A stretch of DNA of 64,000 bases from Hamiltosporidium tvaerminnensis (Eukaryota; Microsporidia; Dubosqiidae): contig JAKIMF020000004.1 of the NCBI GenBank assembly GCA_022605425.2, positions 238,501 to 302,500 on the forward strand, written 5' to 3'. The notes beneath the pieces were generated by a model. The model saw only the letters and a list, made by a program, of their open reading frames with translations. It did no database searches and was not told the origin of the DNA. Positions 33,988 through 45,138 of the stretch are shown here, one piece after another. Every line of letters begins with the position of its first letter. Positions within the stretch are counted from its first letter, which is position 1. Made by a program: the position numbers and the translations under genes.

Positions 33988-34950
33988 TTAAACGCCTCGG
34001 AAAAAATTCAATGAAATACTCATTAAACCCTGATTAAATTTAGAGTTTTCACTGAAGAAATCTTTAACCATCCTTTCATATACGTTACTAAGTATTTTTT
34101 TAAATATTTTAAATTGAGTTAAATCTGGCTTCAACATTTCTTTATAATTATTTTTAGATGAGACCGAATAGATTCTTATACGAAAAAATGTAAAATTACA
34201 TTTAAAATATATGTGACTATATGCTTGTATCAGGCTCGTATCCATACAAAATAAAAAAGATGTTTGTCTTATCAAATCTTTAATTTTATACATTTCAGAT
34301 TTCTTATCGAAATAGAAATTTTTAATATAAATATTTCTATCAAGTTGAAAATCCAAGTCCAAAATGTTAAAATAACAACCATTTTCCATGAAAGAAGAGA
34401 ATGAACATTTAAATTGTGTGTTTTGTAAATTAGTCTTTTTTCTTTCTGGGCTTGTTTCCTTCTTTACGTTGATATACTCAAAATTTTCTTTTAAGACATC
34501 TTTGATGTGTTTTTCCAGTTTAACCGTTGGTATCGATCTTTCAAAAATATCTTTGAGCGCTTTTTCAGAAGCAACAAGTGAACTTGGATAATTTTGTAAT
34601 ATATAATTTTTTAGTATAAAATATAAATTTTTCTTATATATATTGATTGAATGAGCATATTTTACTTTTTGAATAATATCATTCAAATGAAATGATGATT
34701 TTATTGCAAATTCAGCCAGGAAATATTCAAAATACTTTATAATAATTTCTTTTTGTAGTTTTTCCACTTGAGTATCACAACAATTAAATATAAGATTGAA
34801 TGATATATTAGATGCAAAAAAGTTTCTTCTATAGTCTTTCATTATGCTTGCAGTACATTTATTTATTATTTTTTGCTTTTGAATTTCTTTATTTATTAAA
34901 AAAGTTCCATGTATGTGTTCCAATATAAGAATAATAAAATATATTTTCAT
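33988..34950 (-). CDS. Orphan secreted or ER-lumen protein, 320 aa
   Basis: I do not recognise the family. Residues 1-~18 (MKIYFIILILEHIHGTF) form a typical cleavable signal peptide: one Lys, a hydrophobic core and a small-residue end. The mature part has no further membrane span and is rich in Lys, Phe, Ile and Asn, with about seven scattered Cys (for example NKCTAS, NCCDTQ, FKCSFS, YFKCNF), which would suit disulfide bonds in the secretory pathway. No repeats. The frame is uninterrupted for 320 codons in A+T-rich DNA. The start is the only Met before the signal peptide. No CCC block is seen before it. Secreted orphans of this kind are common lineage-specific genes in microsporidia; a role in spore wall or host contact is only a guess. 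Confidence 0.7.
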   Translation of the reverse strand: MKIYFIILILEHIHGTFLINKEIQKQKIINKCTASIMKDYRRNFFASNISFNLIFNCCDTQVEKLQKEIIIKYFEYFLAEFAIKSSFHLNDIIQKVKYAHSINIYKKNLYFILKNYILQNYPSSLVASEKALKDIFERSIPTVKLEKHIKDVLKENFEYINVKKETSPERKKTNLQNTQFKCSFSSFMENGCYFNILDLDFQLDRNIYIKNFYFDKKSEMYKIKDLIRQTSFLFCMDTSLIQAYSHIYFKCNFTFFRIRIYSVSSKNNYKEMLKPDLTQFKIFKKILSNVYERMVKDFFSENSKFNQGLMSISLNFFRGV

Positions 34951-36639
34951 TTTTTAGATTTTCTTTTTCTAATTTATATTTTTTACTTGATAAATTAAAA
35001 ATTAATTTATCTTTAATTGTAAAATTAAAAGCGCAAAGTGTAGTATAAATATAAAATTTTTATTGAAATTCTCCTAAATTCAATTTTTTGCAACTAATAA
35101 TACTAGGCTCTTCTATCCAAATATTTTTACTGTCTAAATTTGAAGTAATATCTATTAAATTGTTATATCTTAAAAAGTATAAATTAATATGATTGTACAT
35201 ATTAACTATAATTAGTAAAAAAAAATGTCATTTTTAATTGACCTTAAAAAAGATTATATTAAATAAAAATTATAAGAAAAAACAATTTCTTTCGTTTTAT
35301 GATATAAACATCTTGAATAGTCTGAAATGCTAAAATTAAAAAAAGTTTACGAATTTGGCTCATTTATGATGAAATGTACTACTTTAAACTTATATTTATT
35401 TTTTAAGATTTTTACAAAAAAAAATTTGAACGTGTTGTACAAATAAGTTAAGAATAGAAGTTGAAAAACAGAAAATTAAATTCGTTTTTATTCAAATAAT
35501 TGTAAAAACAATAATTGAAAACATAGTCTGTACGTTTAAGTGAGGTAAACCAAACAGCTGAGATTTAGATATCAAATATATTTTAAATTCTAATCAAAGT
35601 ATAAAATAGAAATTAAAAAGCTTTTTACAACACAGCAGTAAAATAATATTAGACTTGATTATGTATGTACCTTGATCTAGATCAACTTTAAAAACAATAT
35701 AATAAAATAGACATTTGTGAAGATGCTTCGAGATTCAATAAGAATATTTGAACGAAAAATACAAAGGTACGCGAATAATTCTAAATATGTCTGCAATAAA
35801 ATATTATATTATCCAGTTAAAATCGATCATTTATTTTTCATAAAAATAACAAGATAAACTCTTTTTTAGATAAGAATTATGGCATGTATTTGAACAATAA
35901 AATACTCTGTACAACCAGTGCTAATATAATAAATGTAAATAAAAATTCCACTTACAAAAATTAGGGTCGGATTCATTTTTAAAAAGACATCTATCAGTTT
36001 GTACAAAGCGATTTAAAATGGTTTTACAATTCGCAAATTAAATAAACTAATTATGTCTGCAGAATAGACAAAAGGGTATGGTTCGAGACATACACGCGCT
36101 TTAGAAAAAATTATTCCCTTAGATTTCAGTTTTTAGCTACGTTTCGATTATATTTACATCAATAGATTTGGGGAAAAGAAATATTTTAATCTTAATTTTT
36201 CAAGATCGAATAAAATTAATAAACAGAACCAAATGAAAATAATTCAATGTCAAACATGTTAGATATATAAAAACCATTAGAGTATTAGAAATATTTAAAA
36301 ATCGCTTGCCTAATATTCGGTCTGGACTTCTACTATAAAGACTAAAAATTCAATGTTATAGCTGAAAAGCATACAACCATATAAAAATGAGAATAAAACG
36401 ACAGAATGATCAATTACAACTGAATATTTATTTCTATCATACTCATTAAACAATAAGGACTTAAAATTTTTTCATCTTTCAAAACCTAACTCATTATTCA
36501 ATATATAAAGTCTATTCATTATGTCATTTTTGAGGATCATTCATACTTTTAATATTACAATCTTTAAAACCTGCATATTTAAACCAAATATGTAGAAAAC
36601 GCTTATATATTTTTGAAAAAAGTACTTACATATTCTGTT
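34951..36639. other. A+T-rich gene-free stretch
   Basis: Nothing recognised beyond homopolymer-rich spacer. Confidence 0.5.
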
Positions 36640-36845
36640 CTTCTTAAAGTTCTCGGTGTCAGGAATGAAAAAATGAATTTTTACCATTTTTTTCCATTAA
36701 TCAGTTATAAATCAGGATCAGGGGATCGGCCTATAGATCCATTGTGGTTTATATTCTACAGCAATTACTGCAATGGTTTTTAAACACTCATTTCGAAGCA
36801 GATGGTTTTCTGTATGGTTATCTTTCCTCCACTTTTTTGACAAAG
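36640..36845 (-). mobile_element. Leader fragment of the dispersed repeat, type II, minus strand
   Basis: The minus strand reads GTGGAGGAAAGATAACCATA, CATCTGCTTCGAAATGAGTG and later TATAAACCACAATGGATCTA, matching the S2 leader. It then has HFFIPDTENFKKN, parallel to FHLFILDTERYKR at 58.8 kb. Degenerate. The plus-strand open frame at 36,744-36,944 is its shadow. Confidence 0.6.
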
Positions 36846-37399
36846 ACGGTTTTGAAAACAATCTCACTTTCTATTCGAAAGGATATAAAATCTAAAACAA
36901 TAGAAATTAAAAAGATTTGTATAAATTTTACAATAAAAAAATAAATAAATTAGGCTGTAAAAAAATATTTATAGTTGTAAATGATTTAAAAAAAATCCAC
37001 AGATCCATTTCTCTTCATTTTCAATAGAACCCCTGCTATTTTCTAAATATTACATCAAACCTCATGATATTTTAAAAAGTAAATGCTTAGTTATAACTTT
37101 TAAGGGTTTCAATTCAAAAATTTTTAGACTTCTTAAGTTTAATTTGCTTCAAAACCGATTCTTTAAAATTTTTGACAGGATTAAATATGAATGTGTTAGC
37201 ATTTAAACAAATAAAAAAAACATCATTATAGTAGCAAAGTAAAATATAATGCATTTAATCGTTTCATTACACCCTTGAAACCCGTTCCTGTGTTCCTTCG
37301 TAGTTATTCTCTTATAACGGTGTTCATCAAAATATTTAGAATTTAAAAACCGAATCTTTGAAAAATTAGCCTGATAGTCCCATTTCTTTTCCTGTATAG
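36846..37399. other. Spacer or element remnant
   Basis: No gene. May include the 3' part of the integrase relic on the minus strand. Confidence 0.35.
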
Positions 37400-38620
37400 G
37401 TCTTTTTCATTAAGACTATCACACTCAAAAAATCTATCGAGATGCTACTTGAAATTTTGCTTATTACAAGCCTTTCTCTAAAAATTTAAAATTATAAGCA
37501 AGTTCGGCTACAATTTTACTATCGCTTATGATATTCGCAGATATTGAAGTATTTTTAGTGCTATTGGTTCATTAAAGTCTTGATACATATATGAGGCAAT
37601 CTCTGGGCTCCATTGTGTGTTCTCAGCAAGTTTTTTAAATATAACCATACCGGAATTTAATTGAATAATAGGCACTATTGCACCAGTTTCGTTCTCAGTT
37701 TTTATGCTTCATACAAGAAATTATTTAAACTGTTTATCTGAAGAAAAGCATAAATAGAAATTTTTTTGTTCCACCTTGTCTGTTTTGTTATGGGCATAAA
37801 AAACATTTTTGAGTGCCTTAATCAATCTTATTCTACGAGTTTCATGCGGTTTCGTTGCTAGCCATCTTTTTATGGTGGAGTTACTTTCGACTTGACATTG
37901 TGCTTTTAATATTGCATGGTCTTCTGTATATTACCTTGATATGATTCACTTAAAAATGTTTCGAGTGGTGCATTTTTAAACTCTCGGACGTTATCGGATT
38001 GTATTGCCACTGGAATACCAAAGTGGTCAATAAAAATTTTACTGAATCTTTTACCAATTCTGCAGTTTTATTAATCCTCTTAAAGCTCCTAGGATGTTTT
38101 GTGTGTGTATCGATTCCATTAAGAATTTAGCTTAAAATCATTTTAATCCCTTTATCTCCCGAGATCTATACAATCCATCATAAAAAGAGCATATTTTTTG
38201 GTAATATGGTTTATATATATTGGCTGAATTGTTTTTAAAGAATTAAATCCACTACATGCTTCACGGTCTTTTACATACTCTTTTATGTATGTATTGGTAA
38301 TCCCATAGTATTTTTGTACAATTAAAGCCATCATTTTATTTACTCCGATGTGTGTAACAACGTGCTCTGTTTGTATAATTTGTTCAATCAGATCAGTTTC
38401 AAATTCAAAAAACGGCTCATCTTAGATGATCGCGCCTTTTAAAACAAATGTCATCTTCGAGCAAAGTAAAATGTTCTGCCTACTGCCTCAACAACCTCTT
38501 TTCTTTTTTAGAATACTCAGCTGGATACTAACTGGTTTTTAAATATGCAGTAAGAATTTCTTTTTCTTGCCTATTTTTACAACTTAAAATCTTTGGCATT
38601 TTGGTTACATTATACTTTTA
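37400..38620 (-). pseudogene. Integrase-type transposase relic, copy 2 (nearly full domain)
   Basis: Minus-strand pieces in several frames give a whole integrase. A start MPKILSCKNRQEKE lies near 38,600. A zinc-binding segment with HVVTH...REACSGF lies at about 38,240-38,360. The catalytic first Asp is in ALFMMDCIDL (about 38,155-38,185), the second Asp in IQSDNVREFKN (about 37,980-38,015) and the Glu in CQVESNSTIKRWLA (about 37,860-37,895). The tail AENTQWSPEIA (about 37,600-37,630) corresponds to the N-T-x-HS-x-x-P segment of Ty3-type integrases. All three catalytic residues are readable, but frameshifts and stops are numerous. No RT or protease is found nearby, so the source may have been a Ginger/KRBA2-like DNA transposon rather than an LTR element. 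Confidence 0.75.
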
Positions 38621-40314
38621 TATATATAAACTGAATACTTGGAAAAAAAAACAAATAATATGAAAGCATTAAATAAATTTATATACAATGTTATGTTGTT
38701 TAGTGTCTGTATCAAATTTTACAACGAAATTTTGCTTTACAAATACTAACAAATGCAAAAAACTGAAAAAAACAAAAAAGAACTGAAAAGAAAAATGTGA
38801 ATTTTATTGAATATTCTATTCATAATTAACAAATCTTATTGTTTACACACAAGAAATGTTAAGAAAGGATGGATAATAAATACTGGAAAGGAAACCAAAC
38901 TAAGAAAATGTATTGGAATTTGGGAATACTAGGTTATAAGGGCATAGAATTAAACGGCTATATCAAAAAAATAAAGGGTGTTATCAACATAAAAATTTAT
39001 AGGAAATAACCGGGGATTCTATTGGACATGGGGGTTATTATAAACCACAATTAATCTATTTTATTCCAGTTTTTATCAATAAAATCCACAAAAATCTTTT
39101 CTTCGTAGTGGGGTCTGGTTGAAGTGTTATAATTTAATACAACACATTCCAACCACAAATCACTACTATTTTATATTCATTCAAAGTAACTGAAATACGT
39201 TCATCATCATTTTAAAAACTAATTTGTATTTTTTTCTTTTCTTTTATATTATACTAGACGTTAAGCTCACAGAAACGAACTTTTTTTTACATTCCTAAGA
39301 AAAAAAATTCAGAAAATAATCCTTAACGGCACTAGTTGGGCTATAGTTCTTACAATTTTCAATAAAATTTTTATACGCTCACCTAGTTTGTTCTTTGCAT
39401 ATTTTTTAGTCTTTCATTTTTGGATTATTTGCCGCTCTTAAGCGTTACCTTAACAAAATTTAGAATATTATTTAATCAGCATATTCTCCTCCTTCTATTT
39501 TATTTACTTTCAATTTTTCAGAGCTTCAGCTCGGCATTTTATGTTTAGCCTGTTCACTTTCCACTTATTTCTATTCAATTCTGTCTTTTTTCTCAAAGAA
39601 ATTTATCCAAAGATTGAATTTTCTTTATCTGAAAGCACTGTTCTTTTAACCATATGCTGTAGTATCTATTATATTTATTGTATAAATTCTTAGTCATTCT
39701 TATTAAAAATATTTTGATTTAATCAAATATAAAGTTCTAGCAAGCTATTCAGGCAATATTTGTGTTATGCAATTATTATTGAGAATATAAATAAATTGCA
39801 CAGAAGAACCGCAAAAAAACATCATTTGTATCATAAAATTTTTTATGTAACTGTAAATTTTTGAAAAATAAATCTTAACCATGTGATTTTATTTTTTAAA
39901 CAGAACACTAAAGAAAAATGAAACAAAATATATTTATTTGTTTTTCCTTCCTATTAATATACAGTCTAGAAAAGATTTTTACAATGTTTATTTCAAATGT
40001 TTTTTTGAACCAATAGAATCTTTTTAATTGTTTTATGTTCACTTCTACTTCACTTAATTGGTTGCGTAAGATTTATGAACAAATAGAAAGCGACATATCT
40101 TCATTGGCTCACTCTTATTGGTGCCTTATATTATTTTAACTAGTATAACATTATGAGGTGAGTCGTGGTCGGGATATTACTGAATTATATAATTGATTAA
40201 TCAATCGAACGTTTCGAGGTGAGTCGTCGTTGGTACATTATTCAATTATATAAATGATACTTCAATAGAAAATTATTTTTTTTAAATATTATAATGAGTA
40301 TTGAAATAAGAAAA
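38621..40314. other. A+T-rich gene-free stretch with a small duplication
   Basis: No gene. Two direct copies of a 61-bp unit start at 40,155 and 40,216 (GAGGTGAGTCGTGGTCGG... and GAGGTGAGTCGTCGTTGG...), just before structured repeat S3. Confidence 0.5.
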
Positions 40315-41045
40315 AGGAGGGAAGATAACCACATAAAAAACTTTCTGCTTGGTAATAAGGTGTGAAACTGGTGTGAAGATCATTGTTTGAATTTTTGTTG
40401 GGAATAAAACCACACTACTTCTTCAGTTGGTCCATTTGAATTGTTATGAGGAAGAGAGGTCTACGAATAAGCGAACCTTTTTCTACAAATTTATTTGTAG
40501 TTTTTTATGTAACCAGATTGCAGTCGAACATGTCATGTAGGTAATTGCCATGTAAAAACATGGAAACCTAGCCTTACTCATTCGAGTTAGAAGACTTAGC
40601 GCCTGGGAGATATAAAAATAAAACCCATTAAAAGCCGAGAGAGCTAAGTAGCAGGTTATACCTGTTGGTATGACATTGCACTGTCTAGGTGGACCCCATG
40701 TAATTCTCTGAAATATATCTTAGCTAGAAGTTTATTGGGTTCAGAAAGTGTTTAGTATGCAGGAATGCTGCATAGTCTTAGGGTGTCTACAGGGGCTTTG
40801 GCTTTCTATCACACTCTATGCAACGGATATTATCGAACACCAGGCAACTACCTCGCCTAGTAATTAGGTTCTATACACCTGGTAGACGAAAGGCTTCGAG
40901 AGGTATGTATCGCAGAGGGTACTGATGGAGTGTTGGGGTAGCAGTTATTTATGTCAAACCTAGAACTGCGTTAATGTCATGAAAACAAATATAAGACTTG
41001 CCACTGTTTTAAAAAGATGTGATACTTTTAAATGAAGTCTAGTTT
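40315..41045 (+). mobile_element. Structured dispersed repeat, copy S3
   Basis: Plus-strand copy: leader GGAGGGAAGATAACCACATA then TTTCTGCTTGG, a degraded coding part (FFYKFICSFLC), then the non-coding domain. Arms GATATTATCG (40,826-40,835) and CGTTAATGTC (40,969-40,978) pair with one G-U and one mismatch; the spacing of 133 nt matches 130-132 in the other copies. The GC hairpin is weaker here. The end near GATGTGATACTTTTAAAT is shared with S2. Confidence 0.65.
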
Positions 41046-41794
41046 GTCTATAAGTCTGTTCTATAAAAAAATGACAGCTTGTAAAACAAAAAACATTCAT
41101 TTTGATTTATAAGTATAATGATAAGATAATCTATTATAAAACAACCCAGTACTGTATTATGAACAAGTAATACAATACATACCACAAAAGACTATAAAAT
41201 ACACAGAAATAAAGAACCACTTATCCCACATATTGTATTTAAAAATACATTTTAAAATATTTATTTTTTGATCTAAAAATAAGAATTTGATTCAATACCA
41301 AATACAAATGAGAGCCTATGAAAACCTCCATGAAAATTAAAAAAAATATATAAAATACCAATAACTTTTAAAACAATGAAATACCAATCAAGATCGTGTT
41401 AAAAAAATAAAATAATTCTTATACTAGAAAAACCCTATAAGAAAAACCCTATAAGAAAAATATACTAGAAAAACCAACAATAAATAGAAAATAATAAATT
41501 TTTAAAAAATACAATAAAATAGTAAAAAAACAGTAAAAAAAATATTTTAAAAGAAATAAAACACTAATATTACACATTTTAATAACACTTAAACACACTC
41601 ACTCTTTAATTTCTATAATAAATCCTATTAGTTATCAATATACTCCTTCTAATACCCTCCTCCTTCTAATATCATATTATTTATTAATTACCTTAATATC
41701 CTCCCTCATATTATCATATCATTTATTATAAATCCTTTATTTATTATTTCTTACTTTTTATTAATTACTTACATAACCTAATAAATCTACTAAC
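41046..41794. other. A+T-rich gene-free spacer
   Basis: Nothing recognised except simple A/T repeats, such as AGAAAAACCCTAT twice at about 41,440. Confidence 0.5.
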
Positions 41795-42190
41795 ACTTCC
41801 TCTTACTATATCCTCTACATACAACCCTATTTAAAACTTACTATCACTCTATACTTATTACAAAAGTACCTTCCTCTTACTATATCCTCTACATACAATC
41901 TTATCTAAAACTTACTATCACTCTATACTCTTTACAACAGTACCTTCCTCTTAATATATCCTCTACATACAACCCTATTTAAAACCTGCTCCAACTCTAT
42001 ACTCATTACAACAGTACCTTCCTCTTAATATATCCTCTACATACAACCCTATTTAAAACCTGCTCCAACTCTATACTCATTACAACAGTACCTTCCCCTA
42101 TACTACATACAATCCTATCCTATCTAAAACTTACTCTCACTTCCCTCTATACTCATTACAACAGTACCTTCCTCTGTACACCCATCTAAT
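41795..42190 (-). repeat. Tandem repeat copying the 3' end of the tricalbin gene
   Basis: Units of 64-86 bp carrying ACAACAGTACCTTCCTCTTA, starting near 41,875, 41,939, 42,013, 42,087 and 42,173. The last one is inside the coding sequence (encoding VVMSIEG before the stop); the rest lie downstream of the stop. Same arrangement as at the frataxin 3' end. Confidence 0.85.
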
Positions 42191-44778
42191 CCTATCAACT
42201 CACACTCCAACACACGTTTCTGTTTACTTAAAAAATTCATTTCAATCTCACAACTCCCAACAACTCTATTAGTTTCAATTCTTTTATACTCAAACACTTC
42301 AATCTTAACACTATCTGACCATCCATCAATCCACATAACAATTTCTTCATTACAAATTATATTTAAATTTCTTTCTAAAACTTTACTTTTAAATATTTTA
42401 TTTTCATTTTTACTGACACTAAATAACGGATCAATCAGTTTTTTTAAATTTATTTTTTTTATACAAATTTTTATCCAACCACACTTCATTTCTAAAACAT
42501 CTAATTCTCCTACATTTACTCTTATCTCACAATCTACCCAAAACCTTTCTTCATCTAAATATACTCTTTCATTCATTACTCTCTTTGGTATTAAACATTC
42601 TCCTAATATTTTATTTATCCCTAAATCTGCACTTCTAAATATTGCCCTTATCTCTTCACTACCCACTCTCAATGTATACACACCATTTAATATATTATTT
42701 TTACTTACAACACTTCTATCTAAAATATAATTTTTACTCATAAATTCACAATAGAAATCACATCCAATATTATAAAATTCTTTAAATTTTACTTGAATTA
42801 CCTTAAATTTACTAGGATTTTCTGAATGTCCCTTATAATTATAAAGAGGAGAAATAATCCAAGAAATATTTAAATCTGTAATTTTTACATCACTTTTTTC
42901 AATGCTAACATCAGTAATATTGGTAGTGTTGTTAGTTGTGTTAGTTGTGTTGGTTGTGTTGTTATTGATATTAGTATTGATATTATCCGTACCATCCCCA
43001 CTACCACCACCTCCCCTCAGCTCTATTGTTCCTTCTCCTATAAACTCCTCTGAATTATCAATTTCTTTATACAAAAAAACCTTAAATTCCCTAAAATCAC
43101 AAATCGGTATAAAAATATTTTTTTCAATTTTATATTTTCCAATAAAAAAAGAATTAAAATAAAAAATATTAAAATTATTCTTAACTATAAGAGAATAACA
43201 CCCATTCAAAAATAAATTGGAAAAATTTAAAATTTCTATTTTTATAAAATATTTGTAATCTCTAAATGTATCAAAGTTGTTATTAAAATATTTTATAGTG
43301 GTGTTTTCTATAGGTTTTACTTTAAATTGTAGTTTTATTCTTCCACTTTCTGATTCTTTTAGTTTGTACCAACACTCTTCGTTGTCTGTTATTTCATTCA
43401 ATGGAATTTCTACCTTTCCTATCACATTCTCAGTCCCCAACTCGTTTATGCGCATAAATAAAAAATCATTTTTTAAATTTCTCGCATAAAAATCAAACTC
43501 CTGATTGAAAGCAGGAGAATTCGTCTCCACAGAATGTTTCGTCTCAAAAGAATAGAAAGTATACGGAGTAGCCCTACTCAACACACTCAAATCCACCTCC
43601 TCACCCCCAATCCCCATACCCAACGCATTACCAGCATTAATCAATGTATTACCCAACACACTAGCAGTCCCAGTCACCAAAGAAAAAGGATTAAAAAACC
43701 CTTTTTTCTTATCCCCAGACTTACAACACTTCCTATCAGAAATAATAAAAGAACAAAAAGAAGAATAAATCTTCCTTCTTGAAGTATTTAAACCTAACAT
43801 ATCCTCAACATGAAGAACCTTTAAAGTAACAATAGCAGAGTCAGTCTTATTAATATTGTTATTGTTATCGGTATTGTTATTGTCTTTGTTACTATTGTCT
43901 CTACTCTTATTACTATCTCTACTCTTATTATTACCATCTCTACTCTTATTACCCTCACCACTACCACCACCACTACCACCACCACCACTACCACCACCAC
44001 CACCACCACTCCCACCTCCTATCCTGTAAAACTCTACCATCGTATCTACAATACCAACAAGTATTCCTTTATGTTTAACCTTAACACTAACAACACCTCT
44101 CCCCATCTCAATAACCTTCTTAACATTTAAATTTCCACTTCCAATTTTATTAAATCCAATTCTTATTTCAAAATTTAAATTATCATCCGTATTTTGAATT
44201 AAAAAATAAAAATATTCATTAAAATTTAAAATATTTTCTATTCTTGAATATTTCTTTTGATTTGTTGTAAATAATAATTTATTATCCACACCAATATTTA
44301 CAGATAATTTATCAGGTTCAATCTTCAAAGGAGAGAAGTCATAAATGATATTGGTATTGTTATTGTTATTGGTAATTTTGTTATTAGTATTATTATTATT
44401 AGTATTATTATTATTACTATTCTTATCAAACTTATTAATAATACTATTCTTATCAAACTTATTACTAATACTATTCTTATCATACTTATTACTAGTACTA
44501 TTCTTATCAAACTTACTATTCTTACCACCTATGATACCTACTCCCCCTTCACTATTAATTCCTATAAATCTATGTATTCTTATCTTAATAATTCCTATAA
44601 AATAACTCTTTTCAATTTGTAATTGTTTCATATCAATTTTAATAGAATTAGGATTTACTAAAAGTGTTTCTAAAGTATTTTTAATTGTAAGATTAATCCA
44701 ATTAGAAAGTAAAGGAATATCCATTAAATCTACTGCTTTTAAAGGTTTTAAATCAAAATCTATATGTGGTGAATTCAT
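42124..44778 (-). CDS. Tricalbin / extended-synaptotagmin-like protein, C-terminal part (end of SMP and C2 domains)
   Basis: Second half of a gene that starts at 46,155. Residues 1-~45 of this open frame (IDFDLKPLKAVDLMDIPL...W) are the last part of an SMP lipid-transfer domain. The missing start of that domain is encoded in the same frame in the 120 codons before this Met, directly after a TAA at 45,139-45,141, so the Met at 44,778 is only the first internal ATG. Then follow four or five C2-like modules (SYFIGIIKIRIHRFIG; TLKVLHVEDMLGLNTSRRK; FIKIEILNFSNLFLNG; GWIKICIKKINLKKLIDP), mostly without the Asp loops for calcium. Asn-, Gly/Ser- and Lys-Asn-rich inserts interrupt them. Tricalbins tether ER to plasma membrane and move lipids. 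If the stop is real and not read through, this half may not be translated. Confidence 0.8.
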   Translation of the reverse strand: MNSPHIDFDLKPLKAVDLMDIPLLSNWINLTIKNTLETLLVNPNSIKIDMKQLQIEKSYFIGIIKIRIHRFIGINSEGGVGIIGGKNSKFDKNSTSNKYDKNSISNKFDKNSIINKFDKNSNNNNTNNNNTNNKITNNNNNTNIIYDFSPLKIEPDKLSVNIGVDNKLLFTTNQKKYSRIENILNFNEYFYFLIQNTDDNLNFEIRIGFNKIGSGNLNVKKVIEMGRGVVSVKVKHKGILVGIVDTMVEFYRIGGGSGGGGGGSGGGGSGGGSGEGNKSRDGNNKSRDSNKSRDNSNKDNNNTDNNNNINKTDSAIVTLKVLHVEDMLGLNTSRRKIYSSFCSFIISDRKCCKSGDKKKGFFNPFSLVTGTASVLGNTLINAGNALGMGIGGEEVDLSVLSRATPYTFYSFETKHSVETNSPAFNQEFDFYARNLKNDFLFMRINELGTENVIGKVEIPLNEITDNEECWYKLKESESGRIKLQFKVKPIENTTIKYFNNNFDTFRDYKYFIKIEILNFSNLFLNGCYSLIVKNNFNIFYFNSFFIGKYKIEKNIFIPICDFREFKVFLYKEIDNSEEFIGEGTIELRGGGGSGDGTDNINTNINNNTTNTTNTTNNTTNITDVSIEKSDVKITDLNISWIISPLYNYKGHSENPSKFKVIQVKFKEFYNIGCDFYCEFMSKNYILDRSVVSKNNILNGVYTLRVGSEEIRAIFRSADLGINKILGECLIPKRVMNERVYLDEERFWVDCEIRVNVGELDVLEMKCGWIKICIKKINLKKLIDPLFSVSKNENKIFKSKVLERNLNIICNEEIVMWIDGWSDSVKIEVFEYKRIETNRVVGSCEIEMNFLSKQKRVLECELIGLDGCTEEGTVVMSIEGSESKF
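43822..44010 (-). repeat. Low-complexity Gly/Ser and Asn/Ser/Arg coding repeat in the tricalbin gene
   Basis: Plus-strand CCACCACCACTACCACCACC-type run (encoding GGGSGGGGS) followed by ACTCTTATTACTATCTC-type units (encoding NKSRDGN). In frame. Confidence 0.85.
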
Positions 44779-45138
44779 AAATAAAAATTCTATAGAATCT
44801 ATTAATGGTATTTCATGTTGTAATTTTATTATAATACGAGCATGTCCTTGAAAACTTATTTCTTTTACTAGAATTGGTAAATCTAAAGAAATATTTTTAC
44901 CAAGTCTAGCTACAAGTATTATTTTAGAATTCCATGTAAATGAAGGATTCTTATTTATATAATATAAAGTATCCTTAGATACTTCACAGGGAATAAATAA
45001 TATATTTGTATCTAAGATTATAGTATCTTGTAGGGAGTCATGTGATTTAGTATTATTAGTATTATTATTTCTTTTATTATTTCTTTTATTATTTCTTTTG
45101 TATTCTTTATTATTCCTTTTGTAATCTTTATTATTATT
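44779..45138 (-). pseudogene. In-frame coding segment between the two tricalbin open frames
   Basis: The 120 codons from 45,138 to 44,779 contain no stop and join the two open frames in one frame. They begin with an Asn/Lys-rich linker (KRNNKRNNKRNNN) and continue with clear SMP sequence (DTLYYINKNPSFTWNSKIIL; SFQGHARIIIKL; IPLIDSIEFLFM). The only barrier to a single 1343-residue product is the TAA at 45,139. Confidence 0.85.

Noticed and set aside
40915..40945. CTGATGGAG resembling the hammerhead core CUGANGA
   Set aside because: S1 and S2 have CCGATGGA at the same place and no matching GAAA plus stems; the core is not conserved among copies.
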